DNA of 64,000 bases from Strigamia acuminata (lineage: Eukaryota > Arthropoda > Chilopoda > Geophilomorpha > Linotaeniidae), in the NCBI GenBank assembly GCA_949358305.1, contig CASHSZ010000033.1, forward strand, positions 62,001-126,000. Reading direction: 5' to 3'. This document shows, piece after piece, positions 25,758 to 35,988 of this stretch (the first letter of the stretch is position 1; each line of letters begins with the position of its first letter). The notes under the pieces were generated by a model. The model did no database searches. It was not told the DNA's origin and saw only the letters and a list, made by a program, of their open reading frames with translations. A program made the position numbers and the translations under genes.

Positions 25758-26348
25758 ATGTATCGGACAGAAGAGGACCTCCGTATCGAAACCGCAAGAC
25801 GGGACATGGAGCAAAAGTTAAACCAACTGCATCGAGACCAACGAGTATTGGAGATGTTTTTCAATCCATTCATGTCCAGAGTTTGGCTCGCGGAAATTGA
25901 CCGCTATTGCGCCCAGGTCCGCACATTAGCATACGGTGATCCAGAATGTCCCCCCGTCCTTCCCGGCCCCGGCTCTGAGGCCGACGAGGATGTCATGTTT
26001 GTTGGCCAGTTTCCATGTGGGACCACCCCAAAGAAATTAGGCATCTCAGTCAAGCCCGCGACGACTTTTGGTTCGAGTTTTCCAGTAGAATTTGATCAGC
26101 CTGGTCCGAGTGGAGTATCCAAGCGTGTTTCCGTCTCCAAGAGCAATGACGCGGATGCGACAGCTCCAACGCAAACTGTTGCGTCGTCAACAGGTCAGGT
26201 AGTAGGTCAGGTGATAAATCCAGTTGCCACACACTCGTTGAACAGTTGGCCATACAGCGTTATCATGTTGTTCAGCGTCGTGATCGTTCTTCTTATGATA
26301 GGAGGGTTCCTTTTGGGATATTCTGCAAAAGGTAACAGCAATGCTTAG
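25758..26348 (+). CDS. Hypothetical protein with C-terminal membrane anchor
   Basis: 196 residues, taking the ATG at 25758 (MYRTEEDL) as start; an in-frame ATG 24 codons upstream would add a hydrophobic stretch and is less convincing. The first 60 residues are charged and helix-forming (EEDLRIETARRDMEQKLNQL). A Pro/Gly and acidic stretch follows, then a Ser/Thr/Val-rich region. A hydrophobic segment lies at about residues 167-187 (VIMLFSVVIVLLMIGGFLL), with a short tail SAKGNSNA. No signal peptide is evident, so the layout is that of a tail-anchored or single-pass protein. I do not recognise the family; it has no zinc knuckle or protease motif. It could be a minimal Gag, a remnant Env-like accessory or a captured host protein. 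Confidence 0.7.
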   Translation: MYRTEEDLRIETARRDMEQKLNQLHRDQRVLEMFFNPFMSRVWLAEIDRYCAQVRTLAYGDPECPPVLPGPGSEADEDVMFVGQFPCGTTPKKLGISVKPATTFGSSFPVEFDQPGPSGVSKRVSVSKSNDADATAPTQTVASSTGQVVGQVINPVATHSLNSWPYSVIMLFSVVIVLLMIGGFLLGYSAKGNSNA

Positions 26349-27276
26349 TTTTAAGAATGTCAGTTAGGGCTTCTCGTCATTTATTTCTTGCATTTTAACT
26401 TATCCAGTGGGCCGTTAGTTAGCAAAGTTTCCCTCTGTACAGGTAGAAGCGCGAAAGGAGGAAATTACCTGGGTTTGGTTTTTTTTTTCCCCAGTTTTAT
26501 CGAGTGTACAGTTGCGCCTTGTTTAGTAAGTATAAGGTGGCCAACAGCAGGTCCCTTTCCATAAGTTCTCATGTCCCTTGCCCAGGAGATTAGAATTGCA
26601 GTGGGTGACGCCCTTTTCTGTTTCAATTAGTTTCCGCTAGGCCGTCAGTTAAGTCTCGTTATTTTCCGTACCGATGTAAGCGCGAACAGATGAATACGTC
26701 TTGACACGTGACGTTGTTTTCTTCCCCAGTTTGCATCAGGTGTACAGGTACGTCCCGCTTAAGACGTAGGAAATTCAACTCTTTGTCGCTAGTTCCCTCC
26801 TGCCTAGGAAAAATTGAAAGTTGAAGTGGTATTTATACGTTTAAAGTTCCTATTTTTTCATATACTTGTTTTAATTTTCGTTTACTGTCCGGTTATTGAG
26901 GTACACAGTCCTTCGTCGGTTCCTTCCCCCTTTCCCGGGAACCTCTCTCTGACGAGAGATGGGGTTTCTTTTTCCGAGGCACTTGTCCCTTTTTTGACGA
27001 AAAATTGGATCTTGTGTCTCGGAAAAATTTAGCGGATGGAACTTGGGTTTTTCTGTGTTTTCTGAGGTTTCTGGAATTAGATTAGGGTAATTTATGTTTA
27101 GTTTAATGTTTAATTTCGGCCTGGTGTTTTGGTAACAGAATGAGTTACGCAGCTGAAGATGAAGGTTTTTCGTACCAAGGTTCATGTAAAGTCAGGTTCG
27201 TGGTGACGTCATTCGTTAAAAACAAGGCGAAAATCGATTTGTTTCTTTCTTCCATTCCCGCCCCCGGGAAAAACTC
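26349..27276 (+). other. Element B 3' non-coding interior with an imperfect ~230-bp repeat
   Basis: No convincing gene. Two diverged copies of a block are seen: GCCGTTAGTT at 26411 and GCCGTCAGTT at 26641, each followed by a TGTACAGGT-type or AAGCGCGAA motif and a CCCCAGTTT segment. The end just before the 3' LTR is pyrimidine-rich, then CCCGGGAAAAACTC. Confidence 0.5.
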
Positions 27277-28996
27277 TGTTGCTAGCAGCATTAGCAACAG
27301 AGAGTGTTGTTGTAGCGGATAAAACTTCCAATCTCTCTGTAAAAAGTAAAAGTTAAGTTTTTAAATAATTAACTACGCAAGGTATCAACTAGTTTAGCTT
27401 ATCTGATCGAATTCCTTTCCGAATTATCATTTTCTCGTCATCTTGGCGTTTTCTTCCACTTCCAGTCCGGTTGTGTGATGAGTCTGAGGCCTTTTTTCTT
27501 ATACAGGTTACTGAAAAAGGTGCATTTTCGTTAGTAAAACTGAGGAGGCTTATTTGCAAGTAGCAGATAGGTTTTTCTTACCTGTTAAGATCGTTTTCCG
27601 TGTCTTGAAGCTGTCGTTTTGTTTCGTTGTGTCCAAATCGATCGGCGCGCACATTTGGCAAGCTCGCCTCGGATGGTTGCATGGGGCCGACGATTCCCTG
27701 TAGGAAAAAATATAGGTTTTTAATATTTGTCTTGTTATTTATAGTTTGCACTTTAAATACTCATCTGACGGTCGTTTCCTTCTCGTGTTTGCATGTTCGC
27801 GGGTGTCGAGTCAGTCTGGCTGGCTGGCGCTCGTCTGTATCTCGAAGCGGTTCTCGTGGTTTTTGCTGGAACGACACATTGCTGATTATGTCGTGGGAAC
27901 TTTGATCATGCATTAGAATAAATATTTCTTACCGTCATAAGTACCGGGGAATGAGTCCTGAGCCGTGAGAAGCTTCGTTTGGCCTCGTGGAGAGTTGGAG
28001 GCGATCCGGGTCCGCCATCTTGGTTTGCTCGAACCTGCTCTCGCCTGTCATTTGTGGTAATTAAATTTGTTGTTCCGGTATTTAGAATACTCTGTAGATT
28101 AATTAGTGCTCTAATTATTAGCAATTATTCCCGTTATGCATTACCTTCTAAGTGGTTCCGCAGATTTCTTGGTACATTCTCATCTCTGCTTGCTTTGGCC
28201 TTGGCGGCCATTGTCTCTGCTTTTCGTTCTTGTTGTCTTCGGGTTTTCTCAACACCCGCTTCTTACGCTCCAACGCGGTTTTCGGAATGATTTGTCCCGG
28301 TTTCTTTAATGTTTTGCCTAATAAACGTTATTCTTGGTCAATGCATTGAAATTGGGAGGTTTGTAGAAGTTAACGTTGCCCTGGCGTTCTTATCCGAGTT
28401 CGTTAACCGAATTGGAACACTTTGCCCCGGGTTTTAGCGTTACCGACCCGGCCTAATGTTCGTTCTCTCGTATTTCGACATTCTTTACCACCAGTCTTAG
28501 AATTAAGTAGGGATTTAGTAACTTTATTTGTTTCTGTAAGCTTTAATGTATAAATCTTTAAATATAAGCGTTGTTTGAGCTGTTTAAATAACGAAATCTT
28601 TGTAACACTGTACTGTAGCCTTGGTGGCACCTACAACTTGTTTCTCAGTTTATAATTCTCAAGTTCAGCATTTGGTGTCTCTGTTAACCTGTTTCTTGAT
28701 CTTATACTTAGTTACAATTATTGCACACGTGATTTCCTTGTAATAAGTTTTCTTTATTAATCTAAACTGATTATTAAAACACTTTTGCTTTCAACCTTCA
28801 ACTGTGCGAAAGTCTGTAAAGTTTGCTTAGAGAAATAAATCATTATTTCTTGTCACAGAACAAGTTTGTCCTGCACACAACAGGGCAAGGAGTTTTTCCA
28901 GTACAAGGCGAATTGCTTCAATCACCAATTCGCACCGCTCCTAAGCGAGCCCGCCAGCTGCAGCATCTCTCATCTTTAGCGAGGCTGATAGCTACA
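27277..28996 (+). repeat. 3' LTR of element B
   Basis: 1,720 bp, same length as 23657-25376; every ORF called in one is called identically in the other. It is followed by the second CTTC target duplicate and the satellite. Confidence 0.93.
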
Positions 28997-29900
28997 CTTC
29001 TACTAAGGTTTAAATACTATTTCTGAACGTTCAGAGACATTGGTCTTGTGGTGTTTGTGCTAAGTCAACTCTGATGAGATCAAAAGTCTATTCAACCAAA
29101 TCATCGGTTGGATGTTTCTAAAACTTACATTGGAGCCTTCTACTAAGGTTTAAACACTATTTCTGAACATTCAGAGACATTGGTCTTGTGGTGTTTGTGC
29201 TAAGTCAACTGTGATGAGATCAAAAGTCTATTCTCCCAAATCATCGGTTGGATGTTTCTAAAACTTACATTGGAGCCTTCTACTAAGGTTTAAACACTAT
29301 TTCTGAACATTCAGAGACATTGGACTTGTGGTGTTTGTGCTAAGTCAACTGTGATGAGATCAAAAGTCTATTCTTCCAAATCATTGCTTGGATGTTGCTA
29401 AAACTTACATTGAAGGCTTCTACTAAGGTTTAAACACTATTTCTGAACATTCAGAGACATTGGTCTTTTGGTGTTTGTGCTAAGTCAACTGTGATGAGAT
29501 CAAAAGTCTATTCTCCCAAATCATCGGTTGGATGTTTCTAAAACTTACATTGGAGCCTTCTACTAAGGTTTAAACACTATTTCTGAACATTCAGAGACAT
29601 TGGTCTTTTGGTGTTTGTGCTAAGTCAACTGTGATGAGATCAAAAGTCTATTCTCCCAAATCATCGGTTGGATGTTTCTAAAACTTACATTGGAGCCTTC
29701 TACTAAGGTTTAAACACTATTTCTGAACATTCAGAGACATTGGACTTGTGGTGTTTGTGCTAAGTCAACTGTGATGAGATCAAAAGTCTATTCTTCCAAA
29801 TCATTGCTTGGATGTTGCTAAAACTTACATTGAAGGCTTCTACTAAGGTTTAAACACTATTTCTGAACATTCAGAGACATTGGTCTTTTGGTGTTTGTGC
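28997..29900. repeat. 140-bp satellite, block 3
   Basis: About 6.5 satellite units between elements B and C. It starts with the CTTC duplicate and ends with GTGC, the target duplicated by element C. Confidence 0.96.
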
Positions 29901-31171
29901 TGTTGCAAACAGACATGTCGAACTCGGAAGTCGCGTGGTACATTCATAGGCAACTGTCCTGTTGCGCATCCATGATCGTATAGTAGAAATTCCAGCAGCA
30001 GAAAGCGTTAGGCCTAGCATTAGGCCTAGTTCTCAAACTGTAGATCAAATGGGAAAAACATCTCAGCTAATGGGCAAGCAAATGTGTCTTCAAGGAGGAG
30101 GAGAGTCAGCTTGGCTCTCTACTCACTCATTCTCTGGGAACTCATTTCAGAAATAATCCAAAGGAAGAACATCAAAGAAAGAGAAAAGAATAACAACTTA
30201 TTTATTCTAAATCAACCATAACAAGCTTCTTCTAGCAACAGCTAGTAACAACAGTAACTCACTCTCAACCTAGCAACAACAAGCGCCTAGCAACCGTGAA
30301 CAATGGCGCTAAAATAGGCTTATTTACAAGCGACAATTACTCATTATAAATAACTTATTGCCTCCAAAGAGGGCGCTACGTGTCTCAAACTTAACCCTTT
30401 TACATCAAATTGATAACAAGTAATAAAAGCTTAATCTTAACATCTATTAGAGGCATAAAATACATAAATAAACAAGTATTAACAATTCCCATTCTTAGTT
30501 CCAGAGGAAAGCCAACTTTCCTTCTCAAAGACAAAAGCCAACCGCTCATCATGCAAGATGGCGGCACAGCAACTTGCTTACAGCTGTGCAGGCGAACAGG
30601 AGCGAGCCAGACAGACTTCCATAGCCGCCCTTGACCAGACATCGACGCAAGGACCTTCCAAACAGCGTGGGGACTCGAACGAGAGTCCAAACCAAGGCGT
30701 ATCGACGCCGCTCTAAACACACACGCGGATCCGATGCGTCCAAATGCCGTCACTGTCACGGGAGCTTTACGCCGCTCGCCACCTGCTGCCTCACGTCTTG
30801 GAAAGTCGCTGACCCCCTAAAACATCAAGCAAAAGGTAAACAACAATCAAATAAAATATGCCTATCTCAAAACAACTCTAATAATTCTTAAACTAATACA
30901 CAGAATTACTAAACCACTAAAACGATTACATCAAAACGACCACAAGTGACCGACAACACATCTCCCGACCAATCCAGGTGCGACTGGCAGCATGACGACC
31001 GTCAAGGACATCACCAAACAAGACCGCTGGTCAGCCAAACAACCGGACATCTCAGATATGTCTCCAACTTGTGTCAAAAACTAAAAAGCAAATTAAAAAG
31101 TCAAATCTTCTTTTCAGAAGCCAAAACGTGGAAAACTTCTAAATCTTTTTGTTGCGTTCCTGCTCGCAACA
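29901..31171 (-). repeat. 3' LTR of element C
   Basis: 1,271 bp, equal in length to 43876-45146, with identical called ORFs. In sense orientation it starts with a hairpin (arms TGTTGCG and CGCAACA, 8-nt loop) and ends TTTGCAACA. A sense AATAAA lies at 30201-30206. A 119-codon minus-strand ORF at 30400-30759 has no recognisable domain and is probably chance. Confidence 0.93.
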
Positions 31172-31221
31172 TCGCTGCCAGCCGAAAAAGAAGAGAACAG
31201 CCGGCCGAAAGGTCCGGCGCT
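31172..31221 (-). other. Element C segment between stop codon and 3' LTR
   Basis: Only about 50 bp. In sense orientation it ends with a pyrimidine-rich run, TTCTCTTCTTTTTCGGCTGG, rather than the purine-rich tract expected before a 3' LTR. Confidence 0.5.
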
Positions 31222-34200
31222 CTAGTCCAGCTCCAACGCCCGTACGTGTTTGACCGATCGTCTGTATTCTTTGCCGTTTGACGAAAGCACACGTACGACT
31301 CGAACGAGACCGTCTTCCCCGGGCATGACCTCGGTGATACGGGCAAGAGGCCAGAAATAGGGATTGCTTCCTACTTTCTCCAGCAAAACCACTTGTCCAA
31401 CTTCTGGATTTTTGTATGCGGAATCCCCCTTCACCTCGTGGAAGTTCCGGAGCTGCTTTAAGTAGCTTTCCTTCCAAAGCCTCCAAAACTCCCAGAGGTG
31501 AAGTCTCCGCTTCTTCTCTAGACGCAGTAAATCCTTTCTACGAATGGCGTGCAATGGTCGATTTATAACAAACTTCGGCATACCTCCTGTTAAGAAGTGT
31601 TCGGGTGAAATGACGCGGCCCCCATCAGGTTCCTCGTGTACGTAAGAAAGAGGACGCGAGTTCAGTACCGAACTGACTTCCGCCGACAGCGTCTGTAACG
31701 TTTCCAAATCGACTGTATGGCAAAGCAACGTCTTCCGTAGCTTGTCCTTCACGGAACGGACGAGCCTCTCCCAAGCTCCGCCCGCCCATGGCGAGAGAGG
31801 TGGGATAAAAGACCAGACTATTCGCTTTTCCGAAAGCAATGTCTTTATCCCGTCCTTACACAATAACTTCCCCCACGATTGAATCTCTTGGCTACCCCGC
31901 TCGAAGGTCTTCGAATTGTCCGAGAAGACTTTCGCCGGATAACCGAAACGAGCGCCAAAACGACGGAACGCCAACAGAAACTTCTCGACCGATAAATCAA
32001 CCGAGACTTCCAAGTGAATGGCTCTCGTCGCCAGGCAGGTAAATAGTAATATGTATACCTTTTTGTCCTTTTCCTTACTCGTGATTTTCAATGGTCCGAG
32101 GTGATCTATGCCCGTGTTTTGAAACGGAGCTGCCGGCGTAACTCTCTCCATAGGAGGATCGCCAGTAGAAGGATTATGAAGTCCTAATCGTTCCTTCCTA
32201 CAGGTTAGGCAGCTACGAATCACAGACTTAACTGTTCTTCGACCTCGTATCACCCAATAGCGATCTCGGACACGATAAAGTGTCTCGCTAAGGTCACCGT
32301 GCAACAACTGCAGGTGAGCTCGTCTAATGATCAGTTTGGTGACCCAGCTGTCAGGGTGTAACAGAATAGGGTAAGCTTCGTCGAAAGACAGTGTCGACTT
32401 CCCTAAACGACTTCTAAGTCTCAAAATCTCTTTTTCGTCAAGAAAAATGTCGAAATTTTTTAGGATTGACTCCTTGTGGACCTTCTCCTTAAGCTCTGTG
32501 GCTAATATCTCGTCTCGAAAGTACGCGTCCTGTGCTAAACGAATAACCTTTTCCTCGGCTAACTCCATTTCGAGGTACTCGAGGTCCCTCCCACGCGAAG
32601 AAGAAAAAGGTAGCCAGCGCCTCATGCGCGCAAACACTTTCACAAGCTTACTAAATGAGCTAAAGCGTTCAAAAAATTTGATCGTGAATGCTTCTCCCAG
32701 CATGCTAGCTGTAACAACTTTCCCTTTTTTCTCTTCGTCAAGCGGAAAAACGACGGTATCTAAATCGATAGGAAGAACTTCTGGTTGGCCAGGTCCATCC
32801 CACCAAAGACGGTTAGCCATTAGGCTTCTAGCGTCGCAAGGTCGCGTAAAAACGTCTGCTGGATTCCGCTCTGTCGGAATGTATGTCCACTGTTCCGGAC
32901 TAGACTTTTCTAAGACTTCTGCAACCCGATTGGAAACATATGGCTTCCAACGGTTTTTAACAGATCTTATCCAGCCTAATGCTACCATTGAGTCAGAGAA
33001 GTAACTGACTTTACCAATGGGATAGGTAGGCAGGAAATCCTTCAACAAATATTCTGTCATACGGACGCCCACTACTGTGGCGGTCAGCTCTAGGCGTGGT
33101 AGGGATAACTTTGTCATCGGAGCAATGCGTCCTTTGCTTAAAAGCAACTGACAATCTCCAGACGCAGCGCGGACATAAATTGCGCATCCATACGCTTGCG
33201 GGCTTGCGTCGCAATATACTTCAAGATCTAATGATTGACCCGAATAAGTTCCCATCCATCGCTTGACCTTTGCGTCAATAAGACGTTGCAAGTCGGTGTA
33301 CCATTTGGTAACTCGCTCAGAACTCTCGTCCGAAATCCTATCGTCCCACTTGATCTCTCGCCCCCACATGGACTGCAAAAGTAATTTCATCGGCAAGATG
33401 ACCGGTGAGATCAATCCGAGAGGATCGAAGACCGATGCCACCAAAGATAAGATACCCCTTCTTGTTCTGGTAATCTCAACTCCTTCAGGTATCCTAAACA
33501 TGATAACATCTTCTTGAACTTTCCAAACAATACCCAACATCTTGATAATGTCCAAGTCCTTAAATTCCTCTGCTCTCATATGAAAATCTTCTCCCTTAAG
33601 CGCGTTGAAAACCTCAGCACTTGAGGTAGCCCACTTTACAAGAGGCAATTTTCCCTCATCTAGAATAGTTCGTAAATTCACGCAATGTTGCGTCGTCTTT
33701 GCAGCGTTATCGTCGCCGGACGTCAGGTCATCCATGTAAATACCCTTGTCCAGGGCGTCTGCTTCCTTCGGAAAAAGGACTAAATATAGACGCCCCTGCG
33801 CTCGAATAACCGCGCAGAGCAAAAACGGGGATGAGTTGACACCGAAAGGCACAACTATCATCCGTAACACAACCAAATGGTCCCATAAGTTTTGCCATGA
33901 ATATTCGTTCTGAAAATATTCGTCGGAAACCCACAAAAATCTTAAGTAATCGCAGTGTTTTAACTTAATCAATACCTGAAGAAAGGCTTGTTTAATGTCC
34001 GCTATCGCAACCACACAGTAAAGTCGGAAACGAACAATTACTGGCACAATGTCCGGATTAAGGCTCGGACCAGGGTATAAGCAGTCGTTTAAAGAAGGAA
34101 CTCCTTTCTTTGAAGACGACGCGTTAAAAACTACTCTAAACTTCGTTGTATCTCTATCCTCCCTAATCACTGGATGGTGCGGAATAACATAAACGCCAGA

Positions 34201-35988
34201 CTTCTTGTATCTTTCTGCAAGAGGTACTACTTCTGCGTGCTCTTCGCGCACGTAGTCCCACATGGCTTTGTGGTAGCGTTCTTTGTGGTCACTGCTGCTG
34301 TCAATCCTTCTCAACGTGTGCGACAACTGATTCAATGCCAAATCCCAATTGGATTCCAACGAACCAATTCGCTCATTGAAAGGTAAGCAAACTTCATAAC
34401 GACCATCTTCTCTTCTTGTCTTTGTTTTCTCGAAACGATCTCTAATGAAATCGGAATCACGCTCGCCGGCACTAATACCAACGGCTTCCAAACTCCATAG
34501 CTTCTCCAAGTCTCGGTCTGTTTTAATATCACAGGTGTTGCAGCAAGAAACGTCGCGCGAGCTCTCTGAGAAGACATCAGTCGACCCAGCTGCTCCTGAT
34601 AACACCCACCCAAAGATGGTGTTCACCAAACCCAGTCGACTATCCAGGCGTTTGCGTCCATCCAAGCAGATTTCCCACCAGACATCAACGCCAAGCAAGA
34701 TATCAACATTGCCTGCAGTTGAAGGTAAGTCCTCAGCCAATTCAAACCCCAAATTCTTAACTTTCTGAATAACATCTGGGCTGGCTATCCCATACACATG
34801 TGGTAAACTCTTTGCGCTTAAAGCTGTCACCTTGAGCTCTTTGGCTCCGTGTCGAGACTGAAGCAAGACTTTATATACGTCATAAGACGTTGACCCTGCG
34901 TTCTCCTCATTGAGACGTTGGGCTGTGGCCTCTATTGACCCACAACTCTTCAGCCGTATCCGGTCAGCTACGCTCTTAAGAATATAAGAACGGTGACTTC
35001 CAGGATCTAACATCCCACGTACCGTGTGCGAACCACCAGATTTCGTCTTTAATTCCGCTGTAAAAATCATCAATTGGAGCGTTGACGAGATCGCCAAGGA
35101 AACGTTAGCACTAACGTCCTTCGACTTCTCTGCCCCACCTGGACTCGTAACGATTGCCTTCCTGCAAATGCTGGAGTGGTGTCGACCACCGCACGTCTTA
35201 CAAGACGTCTTCAATCGGCATCTAATGGCCATATGTCCGCTTTGCAGACAATTGTAGCAAAGCCGATTCTTTTGCGCAATGGCAGACTTGTCCTCAACGC
35301 TAATCTCTTTTTTGCAAAAGGAGTTAGCGTGCCCTTCTTTGCAAAAAATGCAAGTCGCTTTATCGACTGTCAACTTGGGATTACTCGAGCTCTTTGTCCC
35401 TTGAGCCAATGCACAAGTGGACATTGTCCCTTTTCGTTGCTCTTTTTGGTCGCTCTTATCGACCTTGTCCTTCTTAATGTGAAGGAGATTGGATCCCATA
35501 ACGTCTTCTACTTGCTCTAGAAGCTTAACTTCTGTGGCAAAAAAATCCAAAATCGTCAATAAGTTTGATGATTTGGTACCGTGGGATCTGTAAAACTGAG
35601 TGACCATAATCGGCGGGAACTTCCTCAACACGTCAGGTGCTAAAAGAAAACCCGCTGTCTGAACAGGAACACTTAACTGCTCAAGCACCCTAATGGTTGC
35701 AGACAACTTTGTAAGTTGCGCCTTCACCGCCTTGACAGGGTGTACTTCTGTGATTGGTTTCAATTCCTTGAGAGACTTGAGCAAAGCTGCCCTCTGCGCT
35801 TCGTCGTCCCCATAACTTCGAATCAATTCACTACGAGCTAAGTCGTAGGATCCATCCACTTGTCTAAAGGTGGATATTAGCGTTGCTGCTTCACCTGTGC
35901 AGAATGACTGCAGGTATTGCAGCTTCTCTACTTCCGAGAGGTCTGAGTTTGTGTGCACTGTTGAGTCAAATCGGTCCAAAAAGGACTT
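31222..35988 (-). CDS. BEL/Pao polyprotein, C-terminal part (interrupted): rest of Gag, protease, RT, RNase H, integrase
   Basis: The larger part of a polyprotein of about 1,751 codons split by A2; the open frame runs 15 nt further into A2's LTR, which is not native. Numbering is from the ATG at 43071. It begins inside the DUF1759-like Gag domain. Zinc knuckles follow (CIFC at 376, CYNC and CKTC after it), then a DUF1758-type protease (LDPGSHRSY, Asp 491). The Pao-type reverse transcriptase has RVVFNASS and YMDD at 914-917. RNase H has VYCDAS (Asp 1090) and LPRLELTA. The integrase has an HHCC zinc domain and a DDE core (Asp 1458, Asp 1520, Glu 1570), followed by a DUF5641-like end. Both halves lie in one frame once A2 and one ACTT duplicate are discounted. 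No other stop or frameshift is seen. Confidence 0.93.
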   Translation of the reverse strand, partial: KSFLDRFDSTVHTNSDLSEVEKLQYLQSFCTGEAATLISTFRQVDGSYDLARSELIRSYGDDEAQRAALLKSLKELKPITEVHPVKAVKAQLTKLSATIRVLEQLSVPVQTAGFLLAPDVLRKFPPIMVTQFYRSHGTKSSNLLTILDFFATEVKLLEQVEDVMGSNLLHIKKDKVDKSDQKEQRKGTMSTCALAQGTKSSSNPKLTVDKATCIFCKEGHANSFCKKEISVEDKSAIAQKNRLCYNCLQSGHMAIRCRLKTSCKTCGGRHHSSICRKAIVTSPGGAEKSKDVSANVSLAISSTLQLMIFTAELKTKSGGSHTVRGMLDPGSHRSYILKSVADRIRLKSCGSIEATAQRLNEENAGSTSYDVYKVLLQSRHGAKELKVTALSAKSLPHVYGIASPDVIQKVKNLGFELAEDLPSTAGNVDILLGVDVWWEICLDGRKRLDSRLGLVNTIFGWVLSGAAGSTDVFSESSRDVSCCNTCDIKTDRDLEKLWSLEAVGISAGERDSDFIRDRFEKTKTRREDGRYEVCLPFNERIGSLESNWDLALNQLSHTLRRIDSSSDHKERYHKAMWDYVREEHAEVVPLAERYKKSGVYVIPHHPVIREDRDTTKFRVVFNASSSKKGVPSLNDCLYPGPSLNPDIVPVIVRFRLYCVVAIADIKQAFLQVLIKLKHCDYLRFLWVSDEYFQNEYSWQNLWDHLVVLRMIVVPFGVNSSPFLLCAVIRAQGRLYLVLFPKEADALDKGIYMDDLTSGDDNAAKTTQHCVNLRTILDEGKLPLVKWATSSAEVFNALKGEDFHMRAEEFKDLDIIKMLGIVWKVQEDVIMFRIPEGVEITRTRRGILSLVASVFDPLGLISPVILPMKLLLQSMWGREIKWDDRISDESSERVTKWYTDLQRLIDAKVKRWMGTYSGQSLDLEVYCDASPQAYGCAIYVRAASGDCQLLLSKGRIAPMTKLSLPRLELTATVVGVRMTEYLLKDFLPTYPIGKVSYFSDSMVALGWIRSVKNRWKPYVSNRVAEVLEKSSPEQWTYIPTERNPADVFTRPCDARSLMANRLWWDGPGQPEVLPIDLDTVVFPLDEEKKGKVVTASMLGEAFTIKFFERFSSFSKLVKVFARMRRWLPFSSSRGRDLEYLEMELAEEKVIRLAQDAYFRDEILATELKEKVHKESILKNFDIFLDEKEILRLRSRLGKSTLSFDEAYPILLHPDSWVTKLIIRRAHLQLLHGDLSETLYRVRDRYWVIRGRRTVKSVIRSCLTCRKERLGLHNPSTGDPPMERVTPAAPFQNTGIDHLGPLKITSKEKDKKVYILLFTCLATRAIHLEVSVDLSVEKFLLAFRRFGARFGYPAKVFSDNSKTFERGSQEIQSWGKLLCKDGIKTLLSEKRIVWSFIPPLSPWAGGAWERLVRSVKDKLRKTLLCHTVDLETLQTLSAEVSSVLNSRPLSYVHEEPDGGRVISPEHFLTGGMPKFVINRPLHAIRRKDLLRLEKKRRLHLWEFWRLWKESYLKQLRNFHEVKGDSAYKNPEVGQVVLLEKVGSNPYFWPLARITEVMPGEDGLVRVVRVLSSNGKEYRRSVKHVRALELD

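Larger units (their letters stand above)
23657..28996 (+). mobile_element. Element B: non-autonomous LTR element with one membrane-protein ORF
   Basis: A 5,340-bp element with 1,720-bp LTRs at 23657-25376 and 27277-28996 and a 1,900-bp interior. The satellite target CTTC is duplicated (23653-23656 and 28997-29000). A TGGTGCC primer-site start lies 3 bp inside the 5' LTR, as in family A. No Gag, protease, reverse transcriptase or integrase is visible on either strand. The only convincing ORF encodes a 196-residue protein with a C-terminal hydrophobic segment. The ORFs called in the two LTRs are identical, suggesting recent insertion. Confidence 0.9.

Noticed and set aside
30400-30759. 119-codon ORF in the element C LTRs (also 44375-44734)
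   Set aside because: No domain; it lies in an LTR and is identical in both only because the LTRs are.
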